From the NCBI GenBank assembly GCA_963971405.1, contig OZ020489.1, positions 37,047,047 to 37,111,046 on the forward strand: a stretch of 64,000 nucleotides of DNA. Direction: 5' to 3'. The position numbers were made by a program, and so were the translations under genes. Positions 20,553 through 32,530 of the stretch are shown one piece after another. The DNA is from Psococerastis gibbosa (Eukaryota > Arthropoda > Insecta > Psocodea > Psocidae). Below the pieces are notes generated by a model, which was not told the DNA's origin, searched no databases, and was given only the letters and a program-made list of their open reading frames with translations. The first letter of the stretch is position 1, and every line of letters starts with the position of its first letter.

Positions 20553-20835
20553 TACGTTATACTGCAGTATTATTCGGTATAACATATTACACAGACATTA
20601 AATTAACATTGATTGAAGAGGTAACTTCCTCGTTATAATCGAAAATTATAGGATATAGAAAAACTGGGTTGTTGGGATTCGAACCCAACCGGCGTCGTCT
20701 TAACAGCTGGACCACAAGCCCCGACAAGAACATTTGATACATTTCTCTAATTATATGCTTATATTGACATGATTCGTATTGCTAGACGACACCCCGGTTA
20801 GGCGTAGGTTTGAATCCAATTTTCTATATCCTCGA
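20553..20835 (-). repeat. SINE-J with tRNA-like head
   Basis: On the - strand 20722-20661: GGGGCTTGTGGTCCAGCTGT (A box region) and GGTTGGGTTCGAATCCCAAC (T-arm/B box). A second B-box-like GGTTTGAATCC lies on the + strand at ~20811. The segment TATACTGCAGTATTATTCGG is shared with the 52.2 kb copy, in a different order. Confidence 0.6.
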
Positions 20836-21058
20836 ATTTTCGGCGAGAAATGCTACTAACTTCCCTAAATTCCTTAGAGAAAGCTTTCTACACCGTCACT
20901 CTCACCAAAGAAGGTCCGGGACCGCCTGCTTTACATGCATAACTAGTGCAAAAGCCGTGTAGTGGGGTGTCCGCTTTGCTCTTACAACCTTAACACTTTA
21001 TCGCTCCAGTTTCGAATATACCGTTAACTAATTAACTGGTAAAATTCCCACCACTTAA

Positions 21059-21428
21059 GAGGATATACTACGTAGAAAATCATTTTTTGTCTAATTAACC
21101 CAGCAAGTTATTAAAAAATTGCCTCACTTAAGTTGTAGAAGACTACTTCGTGCATCATATATTTATTTATAGTATTTTTACTTTTCGATTTTGTAGTTTT
21201 TCAAAATAATTATATTTTACGCCAAATTTTAGTCACCAATGGTTTTTATGAAAGAACAAAGGCCCCAAAAATTTAATATTTCCTACTATATGATGCATGA
21301 AGTAGCCTAATCTTCTACAACACAGATGGGCCAAATCTTTAATAACTTGCTTTTGTAATTAAATAAAAAATAAAAAGTAAATAAAACAAAAAAATTTGGG
21401 GTGTTAATTTTCTACGTAGCATGTCCTC
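21059..21428. mobile_element. Family B palindromic MITE at TTAA
   Basis: TTAA on both sides (21055-21058, 21429-21432). Arms: GAGGATATACTACGTAGAAA on the left, its complement ending GCATGTCCTC on the right. Interior symmetric landmarks CAAGTTATTAAA and ACTACTTCGTGCATCATAT. Confidence 0.9.
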
Positions 21429-21432
21429 TTAA

Positions 21433-22330
21433 AGGTCTCTATTTGTGACAAGAAAGTATTGAGTGACCTTTGCTGAACCGGCTGATTTGATAATTTGTGT
21501 AAGTGTCTGTAAACAGAGACTCATTCTTGGCGCCAAAAAGATAAGCCCCGTCCTGCTGGCTCCCGGCCACGGATTAACAGGCCAAAACTGCGGAAAACAA
21601 CCCACACGCTATCAATCAAATTCACCGCCCCCTAAACAACACAATCTTATTGTGCCTTCTCCTGCTGTCAGCAAAATGAAAGATATAAGCCGGTTCTCAC
21701 CTTCCATACAGTATTATATATATTTTCTTTCCCTTTTCCGCACTACCACCTCACTTTTCTCCTCTATTCTATAGGGGTATTCACTGTGTTGGGTTTACCC
21801 CAAGGGAAAATAGGAAACTGAGGGAAAGTGAAAAAAAAGAACTCCAGTTTTTCTACGCAGAAAAAATGCCATAAGGAAACCTGCTTCCCTAATAACATTC
21901 CCACTTTACTAACCTACGGGTACATAGTGAATACCCCTTGGCCCTTATATTCACTTACTGTTGTATCAAGTATTAGGATCAAAATCATCCTGCGCAATAA
22001 TCATATAAATCTTTCTGGATTGTAGAGTTGTTGATGCATGCATTCTATCATAAAATCACTCGTCAAGACAGTTAATACATCGTTCTCCGATCATATCCAG
22101 ACAGTTTTAACCTATTTTCTATCTCGCCAAGAGTATAGAAATAGAATTTCAATGTATTGGCGATTATTTTATCACAGATGCGGCAACAGGGATATGCCAC
22201 TTAAATATATAGGAAAGTCAGCAACTTTTTAACAAAATAACTATGGAATACAATTTTCAGAATATTGATTTTATAATTATTATTATTATTTATTGATTTT
22301 CTTCTCCTCAACTCTTGTCTGCAATATTGT
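21433..22330. other. Unassigned spacer
   Basis: Short open frames only, none recognised. 22362-22400 (TACCGGGGTTAATATAATAA) is a fragment of the hairpin element at 23.0 kb. Confidence 0.35.
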
Positions 22331-22569
22331 ACAATATAGCTGAAAACCACCTGCCGCCCGATTGTGGCTATTTAAATACCGGGGTTAATATAATAAGGTT
22401 AGGGCAGCTAGTCCACTCAGTAGCTTTAAGACAATTATTAAACAATATATCTATAACACTTGAGACTCTCTCCGGTCTTATAATGGTGACGACAATGGAT
22501 CCCCTTCCCCCCCCCCTCTTCTTCTCTTGTTTCCTCTCTATTTAATTTTATATTATATATTAATATTAT

Positions 22570-22770
22570 CAGGACATATAGAGTAGTGGTACGGACTCTG
22601 ACTTTCACCCGAAAGGTTGTTGGTTCGAGTCCTACACTTGCTACATTTTCTGGCCATGCTTCGGAGGACATGAAAAGCAGGCGGTCCCGGGCCTTCCTAG
22701 TTGAGTGTAAGAGAGGGCTTTATAGTCCTAACTCCGCTAGGTTGGCTTTGTAATAGAACAAAAAAGTCCT
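22570..22770 (+). repeat. SINE-E (tRNA-derived)
   Basis: AGAGTAGTGGTACGGACTCT (A box region), CCCGAAAGGTTGTTGGTTCG then AGTCC (B box), body ending GGTTGGCTTTGTAATAGAAC, followed by a (TTAT)n tail to ~22790. Confidence 0.85.
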
Positions 22771-23018
22771 TATTTATTTATTTATTAATATAATATGTTT
22801 GTTTTTAAGGTTAGCATGAAAAGAAGACTTTATAGTCTTATTGTTCGCCTTTTGTTTTGTTTTTATTCAATAATGTCGTTTTCAATTCAATTCAACCATG
22901 TATTAAAAATGTAAACAGTATAATTTTACTATACAATGGAGAGTGCTATTCAAAATTGGTTTGTTTACATCTATAACCCCAGGAGTAATTTAATACTAAA
23001 CGAAATAGTAGGCCCTTT
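22771..23018. other. Simple repeat tail and spacer
   Basis: (TTAT)n tail of the SINE followed by unassigned sequence. Confidence 0.4.
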
Positions 23019-23302
23019 GCAGCCCTATTATGGCGATTTGGGATTAACATAATACCGGGGTTTATTCAATTGTTTTAAACAAATTAGTGCAAAATACGCG
23101 GGAAATTCAAATTGATAAATTATTCCTTGGCCATATTTTTCCTATATTTTCTCCTTTAGATTACAACAATTCTCTTGAATTCAAATAATTTTAACTTGCA
23201 TTTCCAGCATATTATAACACCACCACGTGACACCTTACTAATGCGGTATTAAAAAATAAACCCCGGTATTATAATAATCCCAAATCGCCATAATAGGGCT
23301 GC
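23019..23302. mobile_element. Hairpin element with ~45-bp inverted ends
   Basis: GCAGCCCTATTATGGCGATT then TGGGATTA..ACCGGGGTTTATT on the left is the complement of the right end almost base for base. No clear target duplication. Fragments occur at 22.36 kb. Superfamily unknown. Confidence 0.75.
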
Positions 23303-23399
23303 TGTAGCCTGTAGGCCTAGTATGGCGATTATTTTTAATTTTAAAATGGGATTAAAACTGTAAACAAGATACGATTTTGCCTGGAACGTGCTACTAAAA

Positions 23400-23786
23400 A
23401 TTGTTTTGTATACGTAGAAAATTGGCTCCCGAAAATTAAATACTTTTCATTTTCTATTTCGTTAACTCAGCAAGTTATTAAAAAATTGGCTCATTTAAGT
23501 CGTAGAAGATTACTTCTTGCATCATATAAGCGGGTATTTTTATTTTTCGGTTTTGTAGTTTTTTTCAAAAATTCCAGATTACGCGAAATTTTAGCCCCCT
23601 CTGGTTTTTATGAAAGATGTAGGCCTACCAAAAATTTAATATCTCCTATTCTATTATGCATGAAGTACGCTGTCTTCTACATTAGCCAAATCTTTAATAA
23701 CTTGCTTCGTTAATAATTATTTAAAAAATCAAAAGCCAATAAAAAAACAAATTTTGGGGTGCTAAGTTTTTACGTAGCATGTTCTC
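23400..23786. mobile_element. Family B MITE, degraded left end
   Basis: TACGTAGAAAATTGGCTCCC on the left, TTTTTACGTAGCATGTTCTC then TTAA on the right; interior landmarks present. The left TTAA is not recognisable. Confidence 0.82.
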
Positions 23787-25003
23787 TTAAGAATAAGTTA
23801 ATACCAAACGGCATTTAGGTGTCGTTATCCGAAGCAATTTCCTTAAACAAGAGACTAAATAAAGGTCTGTTGTACTCATTTCTGAGAGCAACGCTTTAAT
23901 GCAGTAATGTAAGACACGATAATGTAACTAGCGAAGGGGAATTCCATTATATTCCATTGAGATAAAGAGCTTCTTATCAACAGTTATAGTACAGGTTAAT
24001 GCCATGTAAAAGAGTAACAAAGAAACCTTCGAGGAAGGTAAAACCCTGAGCAAAAAAAATAGAGTTAGTTTTAGGTGTTAATAGTAGCATGTAAGCTTTG
24101 AGGAAATTTTTAATTGTTCTTGGAAGTTGTCAATAAATAATGAATAAATATATTTACTTTGTATATATTTCTGCTAAATTATACAGTCAAGTAATCAACA
24201 TGTAATGGACAAGAAAGTATAAAGTAAAATCGTCAAAATCAGTTTTTTTTAAATAAATAAACAATCATTAATAAGATCGTAAATATTCGGTAGAATTCTG
24301 TCATTGTGCTGATGCCTCAGTGACATTTTAGAAAGCTCTCTCTTAGAGGTGGTCTCTAAGAAATTTAGGGAAGTTAGTAGCATTTTTATTGAGGGCGTCG
24401 AAAAATGTATCGAATCTCCCCCCATTTTTAAGATGGATAACAATGAATTTTGCAATCGCTGACAGGCTTGTGAACATTTCCTCCTCATTACTAACAGCAT
24501 TTAAACCTTGGTGACTCATAATATCATTCCGATATTAGTAGGACATAAATTATGGCATCAGGTCGAATATAAAAATGTCGGTTCATTGTAATGGAAATTC
24601 AACCGGGTCTTCAACCCAACTCGAAGAAAGAACAATAAAACTGCAAGCTGTGCAGCGTCATTTCAAATGAGCGCACAATGCAACCATGTGTCTCATACAA
24701 CGACATCTAAAACAATGCATTTTCTCTGGGTGGCACCATATCCTGTCTCGCCCTATGACGACGTCAAAGTTCCGATTGCGGTACCTGCCTTTGATGACAG
24801 TGATAAGACTCACCCAACCTTTCTAGGGGTACCTATAGAATCCAACATGCAATTCATTCCAAACCTGACCAAAGGTCGATACAACGCAATAAATAAAAAC
24901 ATTTGTTTTGTGTGGGTGGCTACATCCTGTCGTCAATGTTCCAAATGCAGTCCTGTCATTTTTAAACATGATGACTGATGACAGTATTTTCATGCAATGT
25001 TAA
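23787..25003. other. Unassigned spacer
   Basis: A 103-codon + strand frame (24667-24978) and an 83-codon - strand frame (24249-24500) lack recognisable motifs. Two related phrases, CATTTTCTCTGGGTGGCACC and CATTTGTTTTGTGTGGGTGG, suggest an internal duplication within the first. Confidence 0.35.
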
Positions 25004-25348
25004 GAAGATTTACTGCATAGAAAATCGGCACCCCAAGATATAATATTTTTTATTTCATTAAGTTATTAAAGATTTGGCTCATTTAAGTTGCAGAATACTA
25101 CTTCATACATCATACATTATAAGGTATTTTTAATTTCCGGTGTTGTAATTTTTTCAGAAATTATATTTTACGTGAAAATTTTGCCCCCAATAATTTTTAT
25201 GAAAGAACTAAGATACCAATTATAGGATGCGTGAAGTTGTCTTCTACAATTTAATGAGCCAAACCTTTAACAACCTGCTTTGTTAATTTTTAATAAAAAA
25301 TAAAAACAAAGAATTTTGGGGTGCCAATTTTCTACGTAGCATGTCCTC
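25004..25348. mobile_element. Family B palindromic MITE
   Basis: Left TTAA then GAAGATTTACTGCATAGAAA; right TTTTCTACGTAGCATGTCCTC then TTAG (mutated). Confidence 0.82.
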
Positions 25349-25739
25349 TTAGAATAATTTAAGTATAGTGACCTATTTTGATACCCACCAAGATCGTCGT
25401 ATCATTGGAGGAAATAATGTAAAACTTACCTGAAAAAAAAAAAAAACAGGGAATCAAATTAAAACAAATTATTAGTCAACATGTAAGAAGTTGGGTTATG
25501 CTTAGGTAGTTACAACATTAACCTGTTAAGGCTATATATTGAACAAAAAAATCCCTTATTTATAAGGCTATATTTTAAAGGTTGATATACAGTATATTTT
25601 TTCAATTTTAATAATAATAATATTATATATAATAAATTTATTATATATAATATTTAATTTATTATATATAAAAAATTTATTATATATAATATTTAATTTA
25701 TTATATATAAAAAAAATTTGACGCCTACGGGGTTCTTCT
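25349..25739. other. Spacer ending in an AT tandem repeat
   Basis: 25600-25715 consists of repeated TTTATTATATATAATATTTA units. The rest is unassigned. Confidence 0.6.
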
Positions 25740-26252
25740 TCGAGCGTCGATTCCGAGATTTCAAAGGATTTACACGTTTTGAGGTCCCTAAAAAAGTGGT
25801 TAAACGTTCGTCGGTCGCTATGTCTGTCGCTCTGTCTGTCTAAATAACTAAATTTTAATGAAAAATGACTAAAAAATAATTTTTCTACCTTTATATCGAT
25901 GATTTCTACTTTCAGGTATGTTTTAGGTGTTAAATTGAGTAACGAAACCGGACAGGTTCCTTTCCCGAAAAGTGTTTTGTTTTGTACAAAAAAATGTTTT
26001 TTTTTTTTTTTAAATGATAGAAAATTCACGCTCAAATGCATTGCGTGCCCTGCCAGTATTCTTGCTGTGTGGTAATGTGTTGGTCTGACCTATCTAGAAT
26101 TTACCTCTCCTCCAGTGACGTCAGGTGGACACCCCCCCCCCCCCCCCCGAGATATCGGAAATTTAACCTTATTTGCTATGAAATTACTCATTTTGTCTAT
26201 CTACTAATTTCGATAAATTGGAAAGCATGTTCGAGTAAACTCGGACCGGTTC
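25740..26252 (-). repeat. Family C repeat, internally deleted
   Basis: Reverse copy with the ~330 bp between the (GACA)n tract and the AACTAAATTTTAATGAAAAA block missing: TCTGTCTGTCTAAATAACTA marks the junction. C-run at 26131-26148; ends CTCGGACCGGTTC. Confidence 0.85.
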
Positions 26253-26261
26253 GTTTTAAAT

Positions 26262-26510
26262 ATGTGAACTCATTGTTAGCCTACCTGCTGCTCCAGAGCA
26301 GGTTCAAAGCTGCAGATAAATTGGTCGTGTGCACAGTGCCGGTAGGGAAACATGGTAGGACTTGTCCTGGTCACCTCCGAACTAATCGTGTGACTTCACT
26401 GTGTTTCCCAAGTGGTTCGGAATCCACTATAATCACTATGGGCCCACACCGTGGCCTGGGACTGTGTCAAACCGTACTACTACTAGCCTACCTGCTCTGT
26501 TAATACATTT
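26262..26510 (+). repeat. SINE-F copy
   Basis: 'TGCAGATAAATTGGTCGTGT', GTGCCGGTAGGGAAACATGG, AAGTGGTTCGGAATCCACTA, ending near AACCGTACTACTACTAGCC; nearly the same as the copy at 36.9 kb. Confidence 0.75.
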
Positions 26511-26654
26511 GTAGAAACTATTTAAAAAGTAATTTTGGTGCTTATATTTTTTTTATTCGATTATAATATTGTTGGTATTCTGGGGTAATTCAACACCATT
26601 TTTCCGGCTCAGCTAGGCCTTTTTCAATTTATAAGAAAGATGTTAGTGTTTTTG

Positions 26655-27060
26655 TATTTTTTTTTTTTTTTTTGCTTAAGGGTATACAGCTATTACCAAA
26701 TCCATCTGGCAAAAACTGCTATCGGGAGCTCACTGGACAACGAGGTTGCCCAGGGACCGTCTAAAACAGCTTGCCCAACGTCCTACCACTTTTGTCCGAT
26801 ACTCTCCAGGACGCTGACCACCTCCTTCAACACCTCTCTGTCCAAGTCCTGGAGCACATTCATGTATGTGAAGGGCGAAAACTTCCCCTGGTCCTGCAAC
26901 CTGTTAATAAGCTGTGTCCTCTCCCGGCTGTAGAGGGGGCACTTAAAAGTGATGTGGTCCGGAGTACCCTCTTGATCCCCACACTCACAGAGAGGAGACT
27001 CTCGGACACCGATCCGTGCCAGATGGCATGGGAAGGAGGCGTGACCTATTTCCATAATAT
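26655..27060 (-). mobile_element. 5'-truncated LINE with poly(A) tail
   Basis: The - strand carries the ORF remnant below, then ~110 bp and an A tail (T-run 26658-26675). No target duplication verified. Confidence 0.75.
26783..27055 (-). pseudogene. LINE C-terminal region (CCHC-like knuckle)
   Basis: GHASFPCHLARIGVRESPLC followed by ECGDQEGTPDHITFKCPLYS: the 'TGH..F..YL.R..' and CxCG...GTPxHhxxxCP patterns that end Jockey/I-type LINE ORF2 proteins. The 90-residue frame is open to a natural-looking TAG. It is a different subfamily from the 19.1 kb fragment, judging by the residues between the Cys pairs. Confidence 0.8.
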
Positions 27061-27169
27061 AAATTTCATAACTAGGAAATATGTGTTTATTTCATCATAC
27101 TCCTCGCTGATAATTAATGTACATTGTACAGCTTATATTTGTTTGTTCGTTTGCCAACGCCTGCTTTAA

Positions 27170-27530
27170 GCATTTAGTCTTTTAAGCAACCCTAACAGCC
27201 TGGCGGGAGGGGGGGGGGAGTGAGTTTATTTCTTGGCTTGAGGCACCCTAAGGACAGACTCCATCATCTCAGAGAGAACGGGAGTTTACTGACAAGGTGG
27301 ACCTCCTCATTGTAGTGGATTCCGAACCACTTGGGGAACACAGTAAAGTCACCCGATTAATTCGGCGGTGACCGGGACTCGACACGTACTTAGACTGGCT
27401 GGCATAGTCTCAGCGCATTACGCTATTACCATGTCCCAACATATTCCCCCGCTAACGCTGTGCACACTACCAAGTTTGCTGCAGTTTTGAAAAGGCTCTG
27501 TTCAGGTGGATTGAACTTGGTATGACCATT
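27170..27530 (-). repeat. SINE-F copy (long form)
   Basis: Reverse copy: GCCTGGCGGGAGG, G-run, TGAGTTTATTTCTTGGCTTG, AGTGGATTCCGAACCACTTG, complement of the B box (GACCGGGACTCGACACG). Confidence 0.72.
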
Positions 27531-28355
27531 GGCAAAACTGTACCTTATATTGGCTATGTGCGCCCTGTCAATTTCTTTCAAAATTTTAGTACATACTATT
27601 AAGAATGAGCATAATGAACGAATATTTGCTGCACACTGGCGCACGCGTTACTGAAATGGAACGGTCTATACACAATCTATAGACACAATCTATAGAAACA
27701 ATTTCAATCTCTTTTGGCTCAAACTGTTTCTTTTAGAAACGGCACGATCATCATTAAATGGGCAATAAAACAAAAAAACATAATGAAGGAAATTAAAATA
27801 GAACAATTAAGTTGAGTGAGGACACTAAAATATTTCTCGCGAATCTGAATAACACTTTCTAATAGCCTACTCGACAAGTTTATGCGACAAAATGTGGAAA
27901 TCCGGGCAATATTTGTAAAAAATGTGACAGCTTAGTGCAGAATGCTGAGCTGTGTGTTTTATGGCCTAAAAGTCTCTCTGCCACTTTCTTTTCCTTTTCC
28001 TCTTCCATGCGAGCAAAAACATGGACGCGATAAATAAATGGACGCGAGGCTCCGAGTGGAGAATCTCTGCCGCTTTAATTTTGAAACTGAATCTGTTTTG
28101 TAGCCATTTGCATAAGGATATTCACCAATCAAAACAGATGCTACAAAGTGTCCATGTCTTTAACTGCCACTGTAACCCTTTCAGCACTGGCTTTTTTCAG
28201 CTTAGTAAGCTCATAGCACGATCCTACACGATCTACGCGATCGCAGTGAGCCTTGCAAAATGCTGGAGCGCCGACCGACACATCTATCCCGAGTTTACCC
28301 ATATGATCGTACAGGGAGAAGGAAAGGGATAATAAAGAAGATATAGTCCCTTTTA
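27531..28355. other. Unassigned spacer
   Basis: A duplicated ACACAATCTATAGA occurs at 27670-27700. Two open frames on opposite strands near 28.0-28.4 kb have no motif. Confidence 0.35.
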
Positions 28356-28690
28356 TAAAAGCGGAGTGTCTAAGACAGCTAGGACAAGTTGTAAGAATGC
28401 CTGAGAGCTTAATAAACAAATTATATCTTAGTAAATATTACATAAAACACCAAACACACCGGTTTCGATCTTATGTCAGAGAACTGCATGCCAAACAGAA
28501 TGTACAAAGCAAGGATGACGGGAAGAAAACTGCAGAAATTTCAACGGAACCGCGGAAAAAACTAATTGAAACTGTCCTCCGCTAGTTTGGAGATCGTAGA
28601 TTGTGGAGCGTCAGCAAAACCGAGAATACGGGAGGAAATGGTCAAAGCTCATTAAGGACTGTAATGACGGAAGAAGAAGAAGAACAAAGA
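28356..28690 (+). pseudogene. LINE C-terminal fragment with AAG-rich tail
   Basis: 'AECLRQLGQVVRMPES' corresponds to the LxxLGHVxRMP motif. Later sequence matches the 35.4 kb copy at nucleotide level (ATGTACAAAGCAAGGATGAC, GATCGTAGATTGTGGAGCGT) and ends GGAAGAAGAAGAAGAAC. Several frame breaks. Confidence 0.7.
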
Positions 28691-29540
28691 AGAAGAAAGA
28701 ACTACCATTATATTCGTGAAAAGAGCCAGTATAATAGAAGTCCACCATTCAGTGTTCCAAGTCAACGGTAGAAAGGCGTATTTAGAAGACTTGAAACAAT
28801 AAAAATGAGATGCCAAAGCTACTTAGAACTCAAAATAACTTCCCTCAACCGAACAAAATAGAGAAGCAGAAGGAAAATTTTGCTGCAAAGCAATCATAAG
28901 ATTGCGACTGAAGACGATTCAGTCGGATCGTGCAGTGGCACGAACCGAAAAGGTTAAAGTCCTCAGGGGCTTAGAGACAATGTAGTTATGGTACACACGG
29001 ACTATTTGGAAAGTACTTCCGAAGGTTTTTTAAGTAGATACGTGTTCTGGGCGTGTCGAAGTGGACACCGTGCACCGGTGTGCTGTCGACTTCACTCCTG
29101 ACTCAAAAATCTTCTGAAGTTTTAGCCACTCTATATTCAACAGAAACTAATTAATGTTAACACAAAATCACCCTTACCACTTAGTCAATGTAAGTCCGTA
29201 CCCATTTGCTATACAAAGACACATCGTCCGTTACTCTCTAAATTGTCTGTGGGTACCGGGCCTTAAAATTTCTTGTAAATTGTTGGTTTTTGAATAATAA
29301 ATGATAAATCTTGTTTTCTCCTAATGTTTAACATGCGTAACAATGATACATTGTCGAAACATAGTGCTTTTTGTTTGAAATATTGACCTGCAGCAAACTG
29401 CAGTCCAGGCTATTTGAGCTCTATGGTTCTTTGGTTTCAATGGCTACTTACGGTAAATATTAAAAATTGTCTAAACCTGTTTGAAAGTGATCACTTGCTG
29501 GTCTGTTTGGATTAGGAAATTGTGAGGGTCGGTTGCAATA
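28691..29540. other. Unassigned spacer
   Basis: Nothing recognised apart from a 36-bp near-palindrome around 29058-29093. Confidence 0.35.
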
Positions 29541-29554
29541 TAATAGAGACATAT

Positions 29555-30285
29555 GTATAAACAACATGGTATTGACAATACTTAGTCAAACGTAATACTG
29601 AACATTGAATCCAGAAAGAGGGAGAGAAAAACCGCCATAACATGACAACATAATACATAGACAACATGGTATTGACAATATTTGGTCAATAGTAACACAG
29701 AACATTGCATACAATAAGAGTGAGAGAAAAAACGCCGTCACGTGACAATCCAATGAGGTTCTGTAGGGGCAGTTTTGGTCACTAGGTTCGCTGACGACAA
29801 ACCGATATCCATATTATTCAAAATGGCCGCCGTTTGCATGTGAAAGCTAAGCTCTTAACATCTAATTAATTCTTTTAATATTTTTTATAATATTTTTACT
29901 ATGCCTGGACCTTATTTCGCTGCATATAATTTAATATATATATTCTCCATGATTTATAGAAAAATATCACTTTAAAATAATACGTAATTAAAAATAATTT
30001 TAAAATAGTATTCAGGCTTATGGAAAAATCAACGCTTTGATATCATTGCAACTGGTGCTGCCATCTACAAAATGACGTCACAAATGAACCTCATAGAATA
30101 GTGATTTATAGACAATATGCTATACATATGGTATTGACAATACTTGGTAAAAAGTAATACATAACTTTGAATACACAAAGAGGGAGAGAAAAAACCCCCG
30201 TGACATGACAACGCAATAATACAGAGAAGTATATACAACATGGTATCTGACAATATTTGGTCAAAAGTAATACGTTGACTACACA
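29555..30285 (+). repeat. ~100-bp repeat units split by a ~320-bp insertion
   Basis: Units with ACATGGTATTGACAATACTT, then AAAGAGGGAGAGAAAAA..CC, occur at 29562, 29660, 30128 and (partly) 30236. Units 1-2 and 3-4 are separated by about 29754-30100, whose borders carry GAGGTTC and GAACCTC in inverted order. Confidence 0.7.
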
Positions 30286-30646
30286 AATTGTGCGAGTCAT
30301 GTGAACCAATTAGCCTCTTGTAGAAAAGATCCATGGACAACCGTATAAGGTTACTTCCAGTCGATACCTGCACAATATTAATCAAAATCGCCCTTCAGAA
30401 GCACGCCCGGGGTATGGGAGCACTACGATATATTACATACTTGTTTTTGATAGCGCCCCATAAACCGAGCTCCGCCATTTTCCGTTTCTCGTATCTTGTG
30501 GCTGCCGCTTTGTTTTTAAATGTTTAGGTCAGTTCGGGGTTTTATGTAGGATTGTAGTGTATGTCTACAGTAAAACATTAAGAGTGTACGCAAATAGGTA
30601 CACCAAAAGCAGTTGTTTTTACAGGTTTCTTTTTTTATTTAATTAA
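30286..30646. other. Unassigned spacer
   Basis: Nothing recognised. Confidence 0.35.
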
Positions 30647-31006
30647 GAGGACATGCTACGTAGAAAATTAGCACCCCAATATTTGTTGTTTTTATTGACT
30701 TTTTTAATTAATTGACAAAGCAAGTTATTAAAGATTTGGCTCATGTAAATTGTAGAAGACACTTCATGCATTACATAGTCTAATAGGAAATATTAAATTT
30801 TTGGTACCATAAAAACCAGAGGGGACTAAAATTTCGCGTAATTTGGGATTTTCGTAAAAACTACACTGCACGATGCAAACTATGATGCACGAAGTAGTCT
30901 TATACTACTTAAATTAACCAAATTTTTAATAACTTGTTGAGTTAATGATACAAAAAATTAAAAGTATTTAATTTAGGGGTTCCAATTTTCTACGTAGCAT
31001 ATCCTC
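30647..31006. mobile_element. Family B palindromic MITE at TTAA
   Basis: Left TTAA then GAGGACATGCTACGTAGAAA; right CTACGTAGCATATCCTC then TGAA (mutated TTAA). All interior landmarks present. Confidence 0.9.
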
Positions 31007-31067
31007 TGAACAAAGCAAAAAGAATGAAGATTCATAGGAACAGGTGGAGCTACTAAATAGTGCCACT

Positions 31068-31170
31068 GAAGATGTCGACAGCTGCCGTTGACGAAACGTT
31101 TAGAAGGTCACTTACTCCTGTGCCATCATTTGACTGACTCAAGCCGTCAAAGCCTTCGTAATTAAATTAA
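31068..31170 (+). repeat. Family H fragment
   Basis: GTGCCACTGAAGATGTCGAC, then CTGCCGTTGACGAAACGTTT and a decayed end TCAAAGCCTTCGTAATTA. Confidence 0.7.
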
Positions 31171-31980
31171 AATTTCAAATCTTTTCAAAAACATCAAGTT
31201 TGAATTAGTGTATCACAATCATTAGACCATATATTATATAGGCTACATGAGATACCAGTACACTATATTAATGCAATTAGAAGTTCCAGGTCTGGTCGAG
31301 CGTATGATTACACCCTAAAAAGTTAATGCACAATAAATTGCCAATTAAAATAGTCGCAAAGGTACACTTAAAGTACAGTGAAACTAAGAAATTGGACCAT
31401 TAATAAAACCTTTACCAGCGTGATAATTGCCGCCAACCAAGATGATAAAAATTCTGCGCGGTCTAGAGGTCAAGAACTATAGAGCACTTGACTACTGGAG
31501 TTCACTCCACAACCGGTAAAGTTTCTCAGTCAATGCCTTAGAATGCCTAGACTGCATTTTCAGAACAAGAACCGAAATGCAACGAGAAATTTGACACGCA
31601 TAGTGCAAAGCCGAGGTGAGTTTTTCTTCTCCTCATTTTGGGGTACGTTTTATGCTCATGCATTGTTAGTACTTTTTTAGCATGTAACCCACTTTTTCTA
31701 CGTACGTTTTTGTATATGCCCATTTTGTTTGTGGCCTATTGCGCCCCTTGACTACAATTTGCTCCTCAGACCCTTTTTCTTTATGAATGGGTAGATTCTT
31801 GCGAGAATTTGACCATTTTCTGTTTGTTTTTTAAATACATTTCTCCTAATAACTAAACAGCCCTTTCCTACATTAAACCATGAAGACTATATCCTCAACA
31901 GCAAATATCCTTTTCGGCGAAGGCCAAATTTTAAGCATTTGACTCAACATTTTGAAAAACCTGTCGAGAGAGAGAAAGAG
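31171..31980. other. Unassigned spacer
   Basis: Nothing recognised. Confidence 0.35.
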
Positions 31981-32125
31981 AGTGGCGTATCTGTAGAAAG
32001 TATGAGCTCTACGCGAACCTACATTAGGTGGTTAGGGCACGTGGAACGAATGCCAGACCATAAGACAAGAGCAGCCTTACACAAGGTACCCCAGGGGAAA
32101 AGACGGATGAGACAACCTTAGCGCC
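31981..32125 (+). pseudogene. LINE C-terminal fragment
   Basis: YIRWLGHVERMPDHKTRAAL then HKVPQGKRRMRQP: the IRWLGHVxRMxxxRxxxxxxxxxPxGKRxxGRP pattern typical of the C-terminal region of RTE-like LINEs. Broken by a stop at 32119. Confidence 0.75.
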
Positions 32126-32155
32126 AAGGAGTAAGTAAGTCGAGACAATCTACTG

Positions 32156-32530
32156 CTGTGTAAAGCAGCTATGCTTAGTATAAAAATTGGAGAACTTGAA
32201 CTCTGAAACAGGGTGGCCTAGGATAGCCAGCTTTACATGGCCTCCTAGGCAAAAAAATTTAGTAACCTAGGGACTCGAAGCAACAAACTTTCGGGAGGAA
32301 GCCCGTTCCGTTACACCTACACAAAATTTTTAGAAACCCATTCGAGGCTGCTGTGCAAAAGAGCTATCGATGCTCGGTATAAATAGTAAGGGGACATGTA
32401 GTCTGCAACAGGGTTAGTCGGGATATCCAGCTTTACATGCACTCCAAAGCAAAACAATGTAATAAGCGAGGACTCGAAAGAACAACCTTTCGGAAGAAAG
32501 CTCGGGCCCTTATCAATACCCTACCCTATT
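32156..32530 (-). repeat. Two tandem copies of a diverged tRNA-like SINE
   Basis: Units start at ~32156 and ~32346 (spacing ~190 bp). Each contains CAGCTTTACATG and an inverted B-box-like stretch (GGGACTCGAAGCAACAAAC; AGGACTCGAAAGAACAACC). The arrangement resembles SINE-E in reverse. A third partial start is near 32555. Confidence 0.6.

Noticed and set aside
20661-20722. Functional tRNA gene
   Set aside because: A and B boxes are present but no acceptor stem or full cloverleaf; also found as a repeated SINE head at 52.2 kb.
25600-25715. AT-rich tract as a replication origin
   Set aside because: Simple tandem TTATATATAA repeats explain it; nothing else supports an origin.
26036-26503. 155-codon + strand open frame
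   Set aside because: Runs from a family C repeat into a SINE-F copy; an accident of two adjacent repeats.
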